29,681 nucleotides of DNA, from positions 1 through 29,681 of the forward strand of contig WGSQ01000004.1 of the NCBI GenBank assembly GCA_014871605.1. Reading direction: 5' to 3'. The translations under genes and the position numbers were made by a program. Below, in pieces: positions 9,545 to 17,155 of the stretch; position 1 is the stretch's first letter; each line of letters opens with the position of its first letter. This DNA comes from Collinsella sp. (lineage in GTDB: Bacteria > Actinomycetota > Coriobacteriia > Coriobacteriales > Coriobacteriaceae). The notes under the pieces were generated by a model that was given only the letters and a program-made list of their open reading frames with translations, searched no databases and was not told the origin of the DNA.

Positions 9545-10249
9545 ATGGGCATCGTCGATCCCTTTTCTGTTGCTCGAGCCGCGGGGCTTGAGCTGACCGG
9601 GAAGTCCGAGGGACTCACGCTCACCGACGGCTCGATGGAACTGCGTGCCGATTTTACCCGCATGCTTCCGCGGCTCAAGCAGGGCCGTCTGCAGCAAGAG
9701 CTGTTGGTAAAGGCTGCGCGCACAAAAGGCATCGAGAGCCCATGGGCGATTGACGCCACGGCAGGCTTTGGCGAGGATTCGCTGCTGCTGGCGGCCGCGG
9801 GCTTTACCGTCGATCTGTATGAGCAGGATTGCGTGATCGCGGCGCTGCTTCAGGATGCCCTGGATCGCGCGGCAGATGATTCGGCGCTTGCGACAGCCGT
9901 GGCACGCATGCGTTTACATGCCGGCGAGGATAGCATTGCCGGCCTTCGCCATACAGCTGAGCTGATCGAGCAGGGCGAGCTCGCGGCTCCCGACGTGGTG
10001 TATCTGGACCCCATGTTTCCCGAGCGCACCAAGAGCGCGGCGGTGAAAAAGAAGTTTCAACTCTTGCACCATCTGGAACAGCCGTGCGCCGATGAGGAGA
10101 CGCTGGTCGAAGCCGCGCTTGCGGTGCACCCGCGCAAGGTCGTTATCAAACGGCCGGTGAAGGGACCACTGCTTGCCGGCGTTAAGCCGAGCTATCAGCT
10201 TGCGGGCAAGGCCGTCCGCTACGATGTTTTGGTGCCGCCGCGCCCGTAG
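9545..10249 (+). CDS. rsmJ: RsmJ-like 16S rRNA methyltransferase
   Basis: A class I SAM methyltransferase of 234 residues resembling RsmJ (YhiQ, DUF548), which in E. coli methylates N2 of G1516 in 16S rRNA. Matching features are the early segment GKSEGLTLTDGSMELRADF, the SAM-binding motif AIDATAGFGEDSLLLAAAGF near residues 73-92, and the catalytic-type motif VYLDPMFPERTKSAAVKKKF. The start has AAGGAG six bases upstream. RsmJ is best known from Gammaproteobacteria, so the exact target in this organism is inferred. It follows the 47-residue membrane peptide. Confidence 0.8.
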   Translation: MGIVDPFSVARAAGLELTGKSEGLTLTDGSMELRADFTRMLPRLKQGRLQQELLVKAARTKGIESPWAIDATAGFGEDSLLLAAAGFTVDLYEQDCVIAALLQDALDRAADDSALATAVARMRLHAGEDSIAGLRHTAELIEQGELAAPDVVYLDPMFPERTKSAAVKKKFQLLHHLEQPCADEETLVEAALAVHPRKVVIKRPVKGPLLAGVKPSYQLAGKAVRYDVLVPPRP

Positions 10250-10277
10250 CCTGTCGAGCATAGGCGGATGCGCGAGA

Positions 10278-10580
10278 TCATTTCCAAGGGTGCGACGTCA
10301 GGTGCCAGCCGCCGCAGTATTCGCATTTGTAGCAGGCCAAACCACGCCGCCCGCGGTTTTCGCAGTCGGCCATAACGGCCTCGGCCTCGGCGCGTGTGTC
10401 GTAACGGTTTTTGCGTTCGCACGACTTGTAGCGCCAAGCTTCATCGCGCTCGGCGTTCAGGGCGTCGCGGCGCTCGTCCTCGCGTGCAAACAGGTCGCTC
10501 ATATCGCCGCCGGTAGCAGCGCCCAAAAACTCGCTTTTGGCCTTTGACCAGGCGGCTCGCTTTTTGCTTCCCATCTGCAT
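10278..10580 (-). CDS. Conserved-looking small protein with Cys/His motif
   Basis: A 100-residue, strongly charged protein. The N-terminal half is helical and rich in Lys, Arg, Glu and Ala. The C-terminal half has cysteines at CERKN and ADCEN, and a terminal CEYCGGWHLTSH that could coordinate zinc (C-x2-C-x3-H-x4-H). Proteins of this short type with a C-terminal YCGxWHLT motif occur in phage and bacterial genomes without known function. I chose ATG 10580 because GGAGAGGGG lies just upstream; a TTG start at 10595 has no better site. It is divergent from the GNAT gene. Confidence 0.65.
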   Translation of the reverse strand: MQMGSKKRAAWSKAKSEFLGAATGGDMSDLFAREDERRDALNAERDEAWRYKSCERKNRYDTRAEAEAVMADCENRGRRGLACYKCEYCGGWHLTSHPWK

Positions 10581-10598
10581 CGCACCCCTCTCCAAACG

Positions 10599-10630
10599 TT
10601 GGTATCATTGCTCAATCAAAGTGATACCAA
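10599..10630. promoter_or_regulatory. TTGGTATCA inverted repeat (candidate operator)
   Basis: TTGGTATCA at 10599-10607 is exactly repeated in reverse as TGATACCAA at 10622-10630, between the divergent Cys/His-motif protein gene and the GNAT gene. The 23-base centre-to-centre distance is about two helical turns, fitting a dimeric regulator. The TTGGTAT half-site recurs upstream of the AAA ATPase at 13427-13455. Confidence 0.5.
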
Positions 10631-10651
10631 TAAACGTGAGGTCGCCGCGCG

Positions 10652-11140
10652 ATGATCAGAAAAACCCTCGATACCGACATTCCCGCCGTCATGGCTATCT
10701 ATGACGCGGCCCGCGCCTTTATGCGCGCGCATGGCAACGCCACGCAGTGGCCCGAAGGCACGCCTTCTGCCGAGCAGCTGGCCGCCGATATCGCCGCCGG
10801 TGGCAGCTATGTGTGCGAAGTCGACGGCCGCGTGGTGGCGACGTTTGCCTTTTTACCGGGCCCGGACGAGTGCTATGACGTAATTGAGGACGGTCAATGG
10901 CGTAGCGACACTCCGTACGCCGTGCTGCACCGTGTGGCATCCGACGGCACCGTGCACGGTATCGCGGCTGCGATGTTTGCCTTTGCCAAGGAGCGTGCCG
11001 ATCACCTGCGCATCGACACACATCAGGACAACCTGCCCATGCAGGGTGCGAGCCTCAAGGCCGGGTTTAAGCGCGCCGGTATCGTATATGTGTCGGACGG
11101 TACGCCGCGCGTCGCGTTTGATTGGCTGCGCGAGGCGTAA
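10652..11140 (+). CDS. GNAT family N-acetyltransferase
   Basis: A 162-residue protein with the Gcn5-related fold. It begins with the usual MIRKTLDTDIPAVMAIYDAAR helix, has the central strand GGSYVCEVDGRVVATFAFLPGPDE, and ends with the acetyl-CoA region and HQDNLPMQGASLKAGFKRAGIVYV, typical of small-molecule GNATs. The acetyl-CoA P-loop (HRVASDGTVHGIAAAMFAFA) is recognisable although its glycine pattern is atypical. The ATG follows a weak ribosome binding site (GAGGTCGCCGCGCG). A long hairpin follows the gene. Substrate unknown. Confidence 0.85.
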   Translation: MIRKTLDTDIPAVMAIYDAARAFMRAHGNATQWPEGTPSAEQLAADIAAGGSYVCEVDGRVVATFAFLPGPDECYDVIEDGQWRSDTPYAVLHRVASDGTVHGIAAAMFAFAKERADHLRIDTHQDNLPMQGASLKAGFKRAGIVYVSDGTPRVAFDWLREA

Positions 11141-11168
11141 GAGCGGGGACGCGTATCAACAATTCACG

Positions 11169-11205
11169 CGAACGAAAATGGCCCGGGCGGGGCCATTTTC
11201 GTTCG
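11169..11205. terminator. Perfect 15-bp hairpin after GNAT gene
   Basis: Bases 11169-11183 pair exactly with 11191-11205 around a seven-base loop. The arms include AAAATGGCC and GGCCATTTT, so the 3' arm carries a short T run. It lies about 30 bases after the GNAT stop codon and probably terminates that transcript. The GC-rich region that follows, to about 11330, shows no gene. Confidence 0.7.
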
Positions 11206-11393
11206 CTGCGCTGATTTGCAAGCCGGCTTTCGCAAGGCGCGAACCTACGAAAATCGCCGCGCGGCAACGCGGGGCGATGAGCTCGGTCGGGGGATAGGGC
11301 CCGCTTCGCCCGCCGGCCCGTACATTGTATCATCCAGTGTGGAACGAGGATGCCCGTTGCCGCGTGCGATGGGCTTGCAATAAGAGGAGAGCC

Positions 11394-13397
11394 ATGTCGA
11401 AGCAAGCGGTCGTTGGAATCTTGGCGCATGTCGATGCCGGCAAGACCACGTTGGCCGAGGCCATGCTGTTTAACGCGGGTCGCATTCGCAAGCGCGGCCG
11501 CGTTGACGATGGCGACTCGCATCTGGATACGAACGAGATTGAGCGTGAGCGCGGTATCACGATCTTCTCGTCGCAGGCCGTGCTCGATCACGGCGATACC
11601 CATGTCATGCTCGTGGATGCGCCGGGGCATGTCGATTTTTCTGCCGAGGCGGAGCGCACATTGCGCGCGCTCGACTACGCGATTTTGGTTGTGGGCGCCA
11701 ACGATGGCGTGCAGGGGCATACCGAAACCCTGTGGCGCCTGCTTGCGCGCTATGACATCCCGACGTTCATCTATATCAACAAAATCGATTTGGAGAATCC
11801 CGGCCGCGATGTTTTGCTGGCACAACTTAGGCAACGTCTTTCCGAGGGCTGCCTGGATGCTAACGAACTGCTGGCGGGCGGCGCCGTTCAGGAGGACGCT
11901 GCTGCGTTGGACGAGGCGGCGCTCGAGGAGTTTTTTGAGGCGGGTGAGCTTTCTGTCGCGACGCTGTCGCGCATGGTCGCCGAGCGCAAACTCTTTCCCT
12001 GTTTTGCCGGCTCGGCGCTCAGAGACCAAGGCGTGGACGAGCTACTGGACGGCATATGCGCGCTGATGCGTGAACAGGCATGGCTTCCTGAGTTTGCCGC
12101 GCGCGTCTATCGTGTCAGCCGCGGGGATCGTGGCGAGCGCTTGGCTTGGGTTAAAGTGACCGGCGGCACGCTGCATGCCAAGCAGATGATTGACGGACGT
12201 TCCGGCGCCGAGGCATGGGAGCAAAAGATCGACCAGGTGCGCATCTATAACGGCGAGAAATACGAGCTTGCCCGGGAAGTTGCCGCTGGTGGCATCTGCG
12301 CCGTGACGGGTCTTGCGCACGTTCGCCCAGGGGACGCCCTGGGCGCGGAGCCCGCGGGCGATGCGCCCGTCATTGCGCCGGTCCTCACCTATACGGTGCT
12401 GCCGAACGAGCACGATGTCCATACGGTGTTCAAAGCACTGACTGAGCTGGCGGACGAGGATCCCATGCTCGGCGTAAACTGGAATACGCATCTTGAACAA
12501 ATACATCTGCAGCTCATGGGGGCGGTGCAGCTCGAGGTCGTGCAGCGGGTGCTGGCCGATCGCTTCGGTCTTTCGATTGCGTTTGAGCCCGGCGGCATTC
12601 TCTATAAGGAGACTATTTCGCAGCCGGTTGAGGGCGTGGGCCACTTTGAGCCACTGCGCCACTATGCCGAGGTGCACCTGCGTCTGGAGCCGTTGCCAGC
12701 GGGTTCGGGCGTGCAGTTTGGCACCGTGACCTCGACCGATGAGCTCGATCTTAACTGGCAGCGTTTGGCACTCACCAACGCCATGGAGCGCGATCACTTG
12801 GTCGTGCTGACCGGCTCGCCCATCACCGATATTCGCATTACGCTCACGGGTGGCCGCGCTCATGCCAAGCACACCGAGGGCGGCGACTTTCGCCAGGCCA
12901 CGTACCGCGCGATTCGTCAGGGTTTGATGCAGGCGCGTGAGGCCGGCGCGGCCGTGTTGCTGGAGCCGTGGTACCACTTTGAGCTCGAGGTGCCGGGGGA
13001 GTGCGTGGGCCGGGCGCTCTCGGATGCCACGCGCATGGGTGCCGAGTACGAGCCGCCGACGATGGCGGGAGACCGGGCGAAGCTTGTGGGTCGCGTGCCG
13101 GCATCCGAAGTGCAGAATTACGCGCTAGAGGTGGCTGCCTACACGAGTGGTCGCGGACATCTGTACCTAGAGTTTGCCGGCTATGCGGCTTGCCATGATG
13201 CCGAGCGCGTCATCGAGACGGCCGCCTATGGGCCCGAGGCCGATCTGCCCAACACGCCCGACTCGGTCTTTTGCTCTCACGGCGCCGGTTACACGGTCAA
13301 ATGGTACGACGTACCCGCCGCGGCGCACGTAAAGATCGATCCCGCCACCTTCCGCCCCTGGCGAGCAGCAGACGCCGAGTTTTTCGGCCACATGTGA
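11394..13397 (+). CDS. TetM/EF-G-like translational GTPase
   Basis: A 667-residue protein with a complete GTPase domain: AHVDAGKTT (G1) at residues 11-19, ERERGIT (G2), DAPGHVDF (G3), NKID (G4) and SAL (G5). EF-G-like domains II-V follow. Overall length and order match the ribosomal protection proteins TetM/TetO/TetW, which displace tetracycline from the ribosome, more closely than EF-G (about 700). Divergent chromosomal relatives are common in Firmicutes and Actinobacteria and most are untested, so resistance should not be assumed. The start is ATG 11394, with AAGAGGAG upstream, not the earlier in-frame codon at 11325. The stop codon lies inside a GGGACAG palindrome. Confidence 0.85.
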   Translation: MSKQAVVGILAHVDAGKTTLAEAMLFNAGRIRKRGRVDDGDSHLDTNEIERERGITIFSSQAVLDHGDTHVMLVDAPGHVDFSAEAERTLRALDYAILVVGANDGVQGHTETLWRLLARYDIPTFIYINKIDLENPGRDVLLAQLRQRLSEGCLDANELLAGGAVQEDAAALDEAALEEFFEAGELSVATLSRMVAERKLFPCFAGSALRDQGVDELLDGICALMREQAWLPEFAARVYRVSRGDRGERLAWVKVTGGTLHAKQMIDGRSGAEAWEQKIDQVRIYNGEKYELAREVAAGGICAVTGLAHVRPGDALGAEPAGDAPVIAPVLTYTVLPNEHDVHTVFKALTELADEDPMLGVNWNTHLEQIHLQLMGAVQLEVVQRVLADRFGLSIAFEPGGILYKETISQPVEGVGHFEPLRHYAEVHLRLEPLPAGSGVQFGTVTSTDELDLNWQRLALTNAMERDHLVVLTGSPITDIRITLTGGRAHAKHTEGGDFRQATYRAIRQGLMQAREAGAAVLLEPWYHFELEVPGECVGRALSDATRMGAEYEPPTMAGDRAKLVGRVPASEVQNYALEVAAYTSGRGHLYLEFAGYAACHDAERVIETAAYGPEADLPNTPDSVFCSHGAGYTVKWYDVPAAAHVKIDPATFRPWRAADAEFFGHM

Positions 13398-13423
13398 CAA
13401 AGGGACAGTTCCTTTGTCACATG
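13391..13423. repeat. GGGACAG palindrome overlapping TetM-like stop codon
   Basis: CATGTGACAAAGG at 13391-13403 is exactly inverted at 13411-13423 around a GACAGTT loop. The TGA stop codon of the TetM-like gene is part of the left arm. The same CATGTGACAAAGGGAC word begins the copy at the trmL stop codon, where only one arm base differs. Confidence 0.85.
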
Positions 13424-13428
13424 CTATT

Positions 13429-13455
13429 GGTATAACTCGGTATAAGTTGGTATAA
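13429..13455. promoter_or_regulatory. Three GGTATAA direct repeats at 10-base spacing
   Basis: GGTATAA occurs at 13429, 13439 and 13449, exactly one helical turn apart, followed by TATTACC, which inverts the last copy. This iteron-like array lies 36 bases before the AAA ATPase gene and could be a cooperative operator or overlap its promoter (TATAA-like boxes). Confidence 0.5.
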
Positions 13456-13490
13456 CTATTACCAGGGTTTGCCAATCCGAGGAGGCCGAC

Positions 13491-14609
13491 ATGAATCCAA
13501 ATCCCTTTAAGCCCACGGCCGGCAAGCGGCCTCCGATACTCATCGGCCGCGAGTCGGTCATCGAAGATTTCGAGGAAGGGCTCGATAACGGCGCCGGAGC
13601 GCCGGGTAGGCTCATGCTCATTACGGGAAACCGCGGCTGTGGCAAGACGGTTCTCCTGCGGGAGCTGCAACGTCTAGCCAATGAGCGCGGATGGGCGGTT
13701 GTCTCCGATTCCGCTTCGCTTGGCTTATGCGACCGATTGGCCGACGCGCTTCGCTCGAATAAACCCGTTGTGACGTCAATGGAGTTCGGTCCGTCGTTTG
13801 GCCGGATGTCAGTCGAGGCGGCGCGAGCAAAGGGCGAAACGTTGCGAGGGCTGGTCAACGAGCGCCTCAAGAAGCTCGGTCCAGGCAAGGGCATACTGTT
13901 TGCGATTGACGAGGCGCAATCTGCGTCTATCGAGGAACTGGCGGCTCTTGCCGTTCTCTATCAGCAGGTGCTCGGAGACCAGGATGCCACGGGCTTGTCC
14001 GATAGCGACCAGCGCGGTCTTGCACTGGTCTTCGCCGGCTTACCCAGTATGGTTGACGATCTGCTCGAAGAGCCGAGCGTGACGTTTTTGCGGCGTGCCC
14101 AGCAGCGTACGTTGGGGGCGATCTCTTTGCCCAAGGTACGCGATTCGTATATCCAGACGGTCAAAGACGCTGGTCTTTACGTTGACGCGGAGACGGCGGA
14201 CCTTGCGGCACGCAAGAGCATGGGGCATCCATATATGGTTCAGCTGGTGGGCTATTACATGTGGCGGTCTGCTGTTCGACGCGGCTCGCAGGTCATCGAA
14301 AGGCGCGATGTCGAGGATGGCCATGCGGATGCCGTCTCCGAGTTCTACGAAGCGGTTGACGCGCCCCTGTATTACGGGCTGCGCAGTCCACAGCGCCTTT
14401 TTATCGAGGCTATGGCGGTTGACGAGAACAAACCGACGCGCATGGCGGATATCATTGAGCGTTGTGATCGTACCCAGAGCTGGGCGAGTAAATATCGCGC
14501 AAGCCTGATTCGCGAGCGCGTCATCGAGGCTGCCGGATACGGCCTCGTCCGGTTTACCGTGCCCATGCTGGGCGCGTACGTTCGCGATCGAGTTTTATGG
14601 CATGAGTAG
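13491..14609 (+). CDS. AAA-type ATPase with C-terminal winged helix (copy 1)
   Basis: A 372-residue P-loop ATPase. Walker A is GNRGCGKT at residues 46-53 and Walker B is FAIDEAQ at about 137-143. A conserved AGLPSMVDDLLEEPSVTFLRRAQQ segment follows, then VQLVGYYMW, and a C-terminal winged-helix-like region (DIIERCDRTQSWASKYRASLIRERVI). It looks like the AAA_16/archaeal-type ATPase group; partners are unknown. GAGGAGG precedes the ATG. It overlaps the UvrA-like start by eight bases (ATGAGTAG), indicating translational coupling. A clear homologue lies on the opposite strand at 17156-18256, on the other side of uvrA. Confidence 0.75.
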   Translation: MNPNPFKPTAGKRPPILIGRESVIEDFEEGLDNGAGAPGRLMLITGNRGCGKTVLLRELQRLANERGWAVVSDSASLGLCDRLADALRSNKPVVTSMEFGPSFGRMSVEAARAKGETLRGLVNERLKKLGPGKGILFAIDEAQSASIEELAALAVLYQQVLGDQDATGLSDSDQRGLALVFAGLPSMVDDLLEEPSVTFLRRAQQRTLGAISLPKVRDSYIQTVKDAGLYVDAETADLAARKSMGHPYMVQLVGYYMWRSAVRRGSQVIERRDVEDGHADAVSEFYEAVDAPLYYGLRSPQRLFIEAMAVDENKPTRMADIIERCDRTQSWASKYRASLIRERVIEAAGYGLVRFTVPMLGAYVRDRVLWHE

Positions 14610-17115
14610 GGTGATAAAGGTGACGGAACAGAAGATGAGCCCGCAGGCTATTGAGGTGCGTGGCGCGCGCGTTCATAACCTTAAAGACATCGATATCGAT
14701 ATTCCGCTGGGAAAGCTCGTGGGCATTGCCGGCGTGTCGGGTTCGGGCAAGAGTTCGCTGGCGCTGGGGGTTCTTTATGCCGAGGGCTCGCGTCGCTACT
14801 TGGAAGCACTCAGCACCTATACTCGACGTCGCCTAACGCAGGCCGAACACGCCCAGGTGGACGAGGTGCTGCACGTGCCGGCAGCGCTCGCGCTACACCA
14901 GCGTCCGAGCGTGCCGGGCGTGCGCTCTACCTTTGGCACCATGACCGAGCTCAACAACAGCCTGCGCCTACTCTTTAGCCGCTGTGCCCATCACGTGTGC
15001 CCGCATTGCGGGGCGCGTGTGGAGCCGAGCCTTAACGTAGCGGCTGGCCTGTCGCTCACGTGTCCGACATGCGGCCGCGAGTTCTACGCGCCGAGTGCCG
15101 AGGATTTGGCTTTCAATAGCGGCGGTGCATGCCCCACATGTGGCGGCACCGGTGTCATGCGCGAGGTGGACGAAGCGAGCCTGGTGCCCGACGAGTCAAA
15201 GACTATCAACGAGGGCGCGGTGCTTCCCTGGGGTACGCTCATGTGGGATCTGATGAAGCAGGTGGCAGGTGAGATGGGCGTACGCACCGACGTGCCGTTT
15301 AACCAGCTCACGCCTCAAGAGCGCGACATCGTGTTTCATGGTCCGGCGGTTAAGAAGCACATTCTCTACGTTCCCAAAAACGGTGAGGGCGCCACGCCGC
15401 TCGACTTCACCTATTACAACGCCGTCTATACCGTCGAGAATGCGCTCGCCAAGGTCAAGGACGATAAGGGTTTAAAACGCGTTGCGCGCTTTTTGCGCGA
15501 GGGAGCATGCCGCGATTGCGGCGGCACGCGTCTCTCCGAGGCTGCGCGCCAGCCCCAGGTGCGCGGTATCAATCTGGCGCAAGCGGCGGCCATGACGCTG
15601 GGCGGGGCGATTGAGTGGGTGCGCGGGGTGCCCGCATCCTTGCCGCCCGAGATGCGGCCCATGGCGACGGATATCTGCGATTCGTTTTTGAGCGCGGCCC
15701 GTCGTCTGGTCGACCTGGGTCTCGATTACCTTTCACTCGATCGCGCCGGTGCCACGCTCTCCACGGGTGAGCGCCAGCGCGTACAGCTTGCTCGCGTGGT
15801 GCGCAACCGATCGACGGGCGTGCTCTATGTGCTGGACGAGCCTTCGATCGGCTTGCATCCCGCCAATGTCGACGGCTTGGTGGGCGTGATGCGCGATCTG
15901 GTGGATGACGGCAACACCGTGGTTGTTGTCGACCACGATACGCGCGTACTGGTGGAAGCCGACTATCTGGTCGAGATGGGCCCCGTTGCCGGAGCGGGTG
16001 GTGGTAATGTGATTGCCGCTGGCACGGTAGACGAGGTCGAGCAATCGCAGGGCAGCCGCATCGCCCCGTTTTTGCGCGCCGAGCCCAAGCGCTTGCGTCC
16101 GCAGGTGACTGACGAGGAAATGTTCGACCAGGGCCACATCCGTATGGCAACCGATACCATCCATACCGTCAAACCGCTCGAAGTCGATATCCCGCGCGGC
16201 CGTCTCGTTGCGGTGACGGGCGTTTCGGGTTCGGGCAAGACGACGCTGGTGCTTGAGACGCTCATTCCGGCACTCAAGGCGCAGGCAGATGGCGAGCGTC
16301 TGCCAAGACACGTGCGCTGGGTCGATGCCGAAGGCATTGCCCGCGCCAACCTGATTGACGCCACTCCCATCGGCGCCAACGTGCGCTCGACGGTGGCGAC
16401 TTATGCCGACATCCATGATGAGCTGCGTCGCGCCTTCGCCCGTACGCCCGAAGCCAAGGCAGCCGGCTACAAGGCGGGCGCCTTCAGTTACAACACTGGC
16501 GCCTTGCGCTGCCCTACGTGTGACGGCACGGGCTCGATATCGCTCGACGTGCAGTTTTTGCCCGACGTCGAGATCGTCTGCCCGGCATGTCGCGGCTCGC
16601 GTTATGCAGACGCGGCTTCGCATATCCATCGCGAGGGCAAGGACGGGAGTCTGCTTACGTTGCCGCAGCTCATGGACATGAGTGTGGACGAGGCCCTCGA
16701 CGCCACGGTGGGACTCAAGAAGGTTCAGGCGCGCTTGCAGACCTTACACGACCTGGGCTTGGGTTATCTCACGCTCGGTGAGCCCACGCCGGCGCTTTCG
16801 GGCGGCGAGGCGCAGCGTCTAAAGCTTGCGAGCGAGATGGGCCGCGTGCAGGATGATGCCGTATTCGTGTTCGACGAGCCTACGATCGGACTACATCCGC
16901 TCGATGTTCAGGTGTTGCTGAGCGTGTTTGACGGCTTGGTTGCCAAGGGCGCCACGGTTGTCGTAATCGAGCACGACCTCGACCTTATCCGTAACGCCGA
17001 TTACGTGATCGACATGGGCCCGGGCGGTGGCGATGCGGGCGGGCAAATCGTCTGCGCCGGCACTCCGGGCGACATCGCTGCTTGCTCCAAGAGCATTACC
17101 GGGCGCTACCTATAG
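14602..17115 (+). CDS. UvrA-family ATPase lacking most of the UvrB-binding domain
   Basis: An 837-residue twin-ABC DNA-binding ATPase. The first Walker A is GVSGSGKSS at about 43-51, with signature STGERQRVQLAR and Walker B VLYVLDEPSIGLHP. The second half has GVSGSGKTT, LSGGEAQRLKLASE and FVFDEPTIGLHP. Zinc motifs CPHC, CPTC, CPTCGG and CPTCDG with CPAC are intact. Between the RSTFGTMTE segment and the ACPTCGGTG zinc motif there are only about 60 residues, against more than 150 in E. coli UvrA, so the UvrB-binding domain is mostly missing. This matches class II UvrA (UvrA2), linked to drug tolerance in some actinobacteria. It is translationally coupled to the AAA ATPase; an alternative ATG lies at 14635. 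Confidence 0.85.
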   Translation: MSRVIKVTEQKMSPQAIEVRGARVHNLKDIDIDIPLGKLVGIAGVSGSGKSSLALGVLYAEGSRRYLEALSTYTRRRLTQAEHAQVDEVLHVPAALALHQRPSVPGVRSTFGTMTELNNSLRLLFSRCAHHVCPHCGARVEPSLNVAAGLSLTCPTCGREFYAPSAEDLAFNSGGACPTCGGTGVMREVDEASLVPDESKTINEGAVLPWGTLMWDLMKQVAGEMGVRTDVPFNQLTPQERDIVFHGPAVKKHILYVPKNGEGATPLDFTYYNAVYTVENALAKVKDDKGLKRVARFLREGACRDCGGTRLSEAARQPQVRGINLAQAAAMTLGGAIEWVRGVPASLPPEMRPMATDICDSFLSAARRLVDLGLDYLSLDRAGATLSTGERQRVQLARVVRNRSTGVLYVLDEPSIGLHPANVDGLVGVMRDLVDDGNTVVVVDHDTRVLVEADYLVEMGPVAGAGGGNVIAAGTVDEVEQSQGSRIAPFLRAEPKRLRPQVTDEEMFDQGHIRMATDTIHTVKPLEVDIPRGRLVAVTGVSGSGKTTLVLETLIPALKAQADGERLPRHVRWVDAEGIARANLIDATPIGANVRSTVATYADIHDELRRAFARTPEAKAAGYKAGAFSYNTGALRCPTCDGTGSISLDVQFLPDVEIVCPACRGSRYADAASHIHREGKDGSLLTLPQLMDMSVDEALDATVGLKKVQARLQTLHDLGLGYLTLGEPTPALSGGEAQRLKLASEMGRVQDDAVFVFDEPTIGLHPLDVQVLLSVFDGLVAKGATVVVIEHDLDLIRNADYVIDMGPGGGDAGGQIVCAGTPGDIAACSKSITGRYL

Positions 17116-17116
17116 A

Positions 17117-17151
17117 CAATGAGGCAAAGGGACAGTCCCTTTGCCTCATTG
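17117..17151. repeat. GGGACAG palindrome after UvrA-like gene
   Basis: A perfect 17-base inverted repeat: 17117-17133 pairs with 17135-17151 about a single central A. It begins two bases after the TAG stop codon. The inner sequence AAAGGGACAGTCCCTTT is shared with the copy at the trmL end; the outer part (GAGGC/GCCTC) differs. It could stop transcription of both convergent genes, although it lacks a U tract. Confidence 0.85.
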
Positions 17152-17155
17152 ATGC

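Noticed and set aside
11325..11393. Upstream extension of the TetM-like protein to 11325
   Set aside because: It would add 23 residues with no ribosome binding site, whereas ATG 11394 has one and matches family N-termini.
14602..17115. Assigning this as the housekeeping uvrA
   Set aside because: The UvrB-binding region is mostly missing, so it is better described as a UvrA2-type paralogue.
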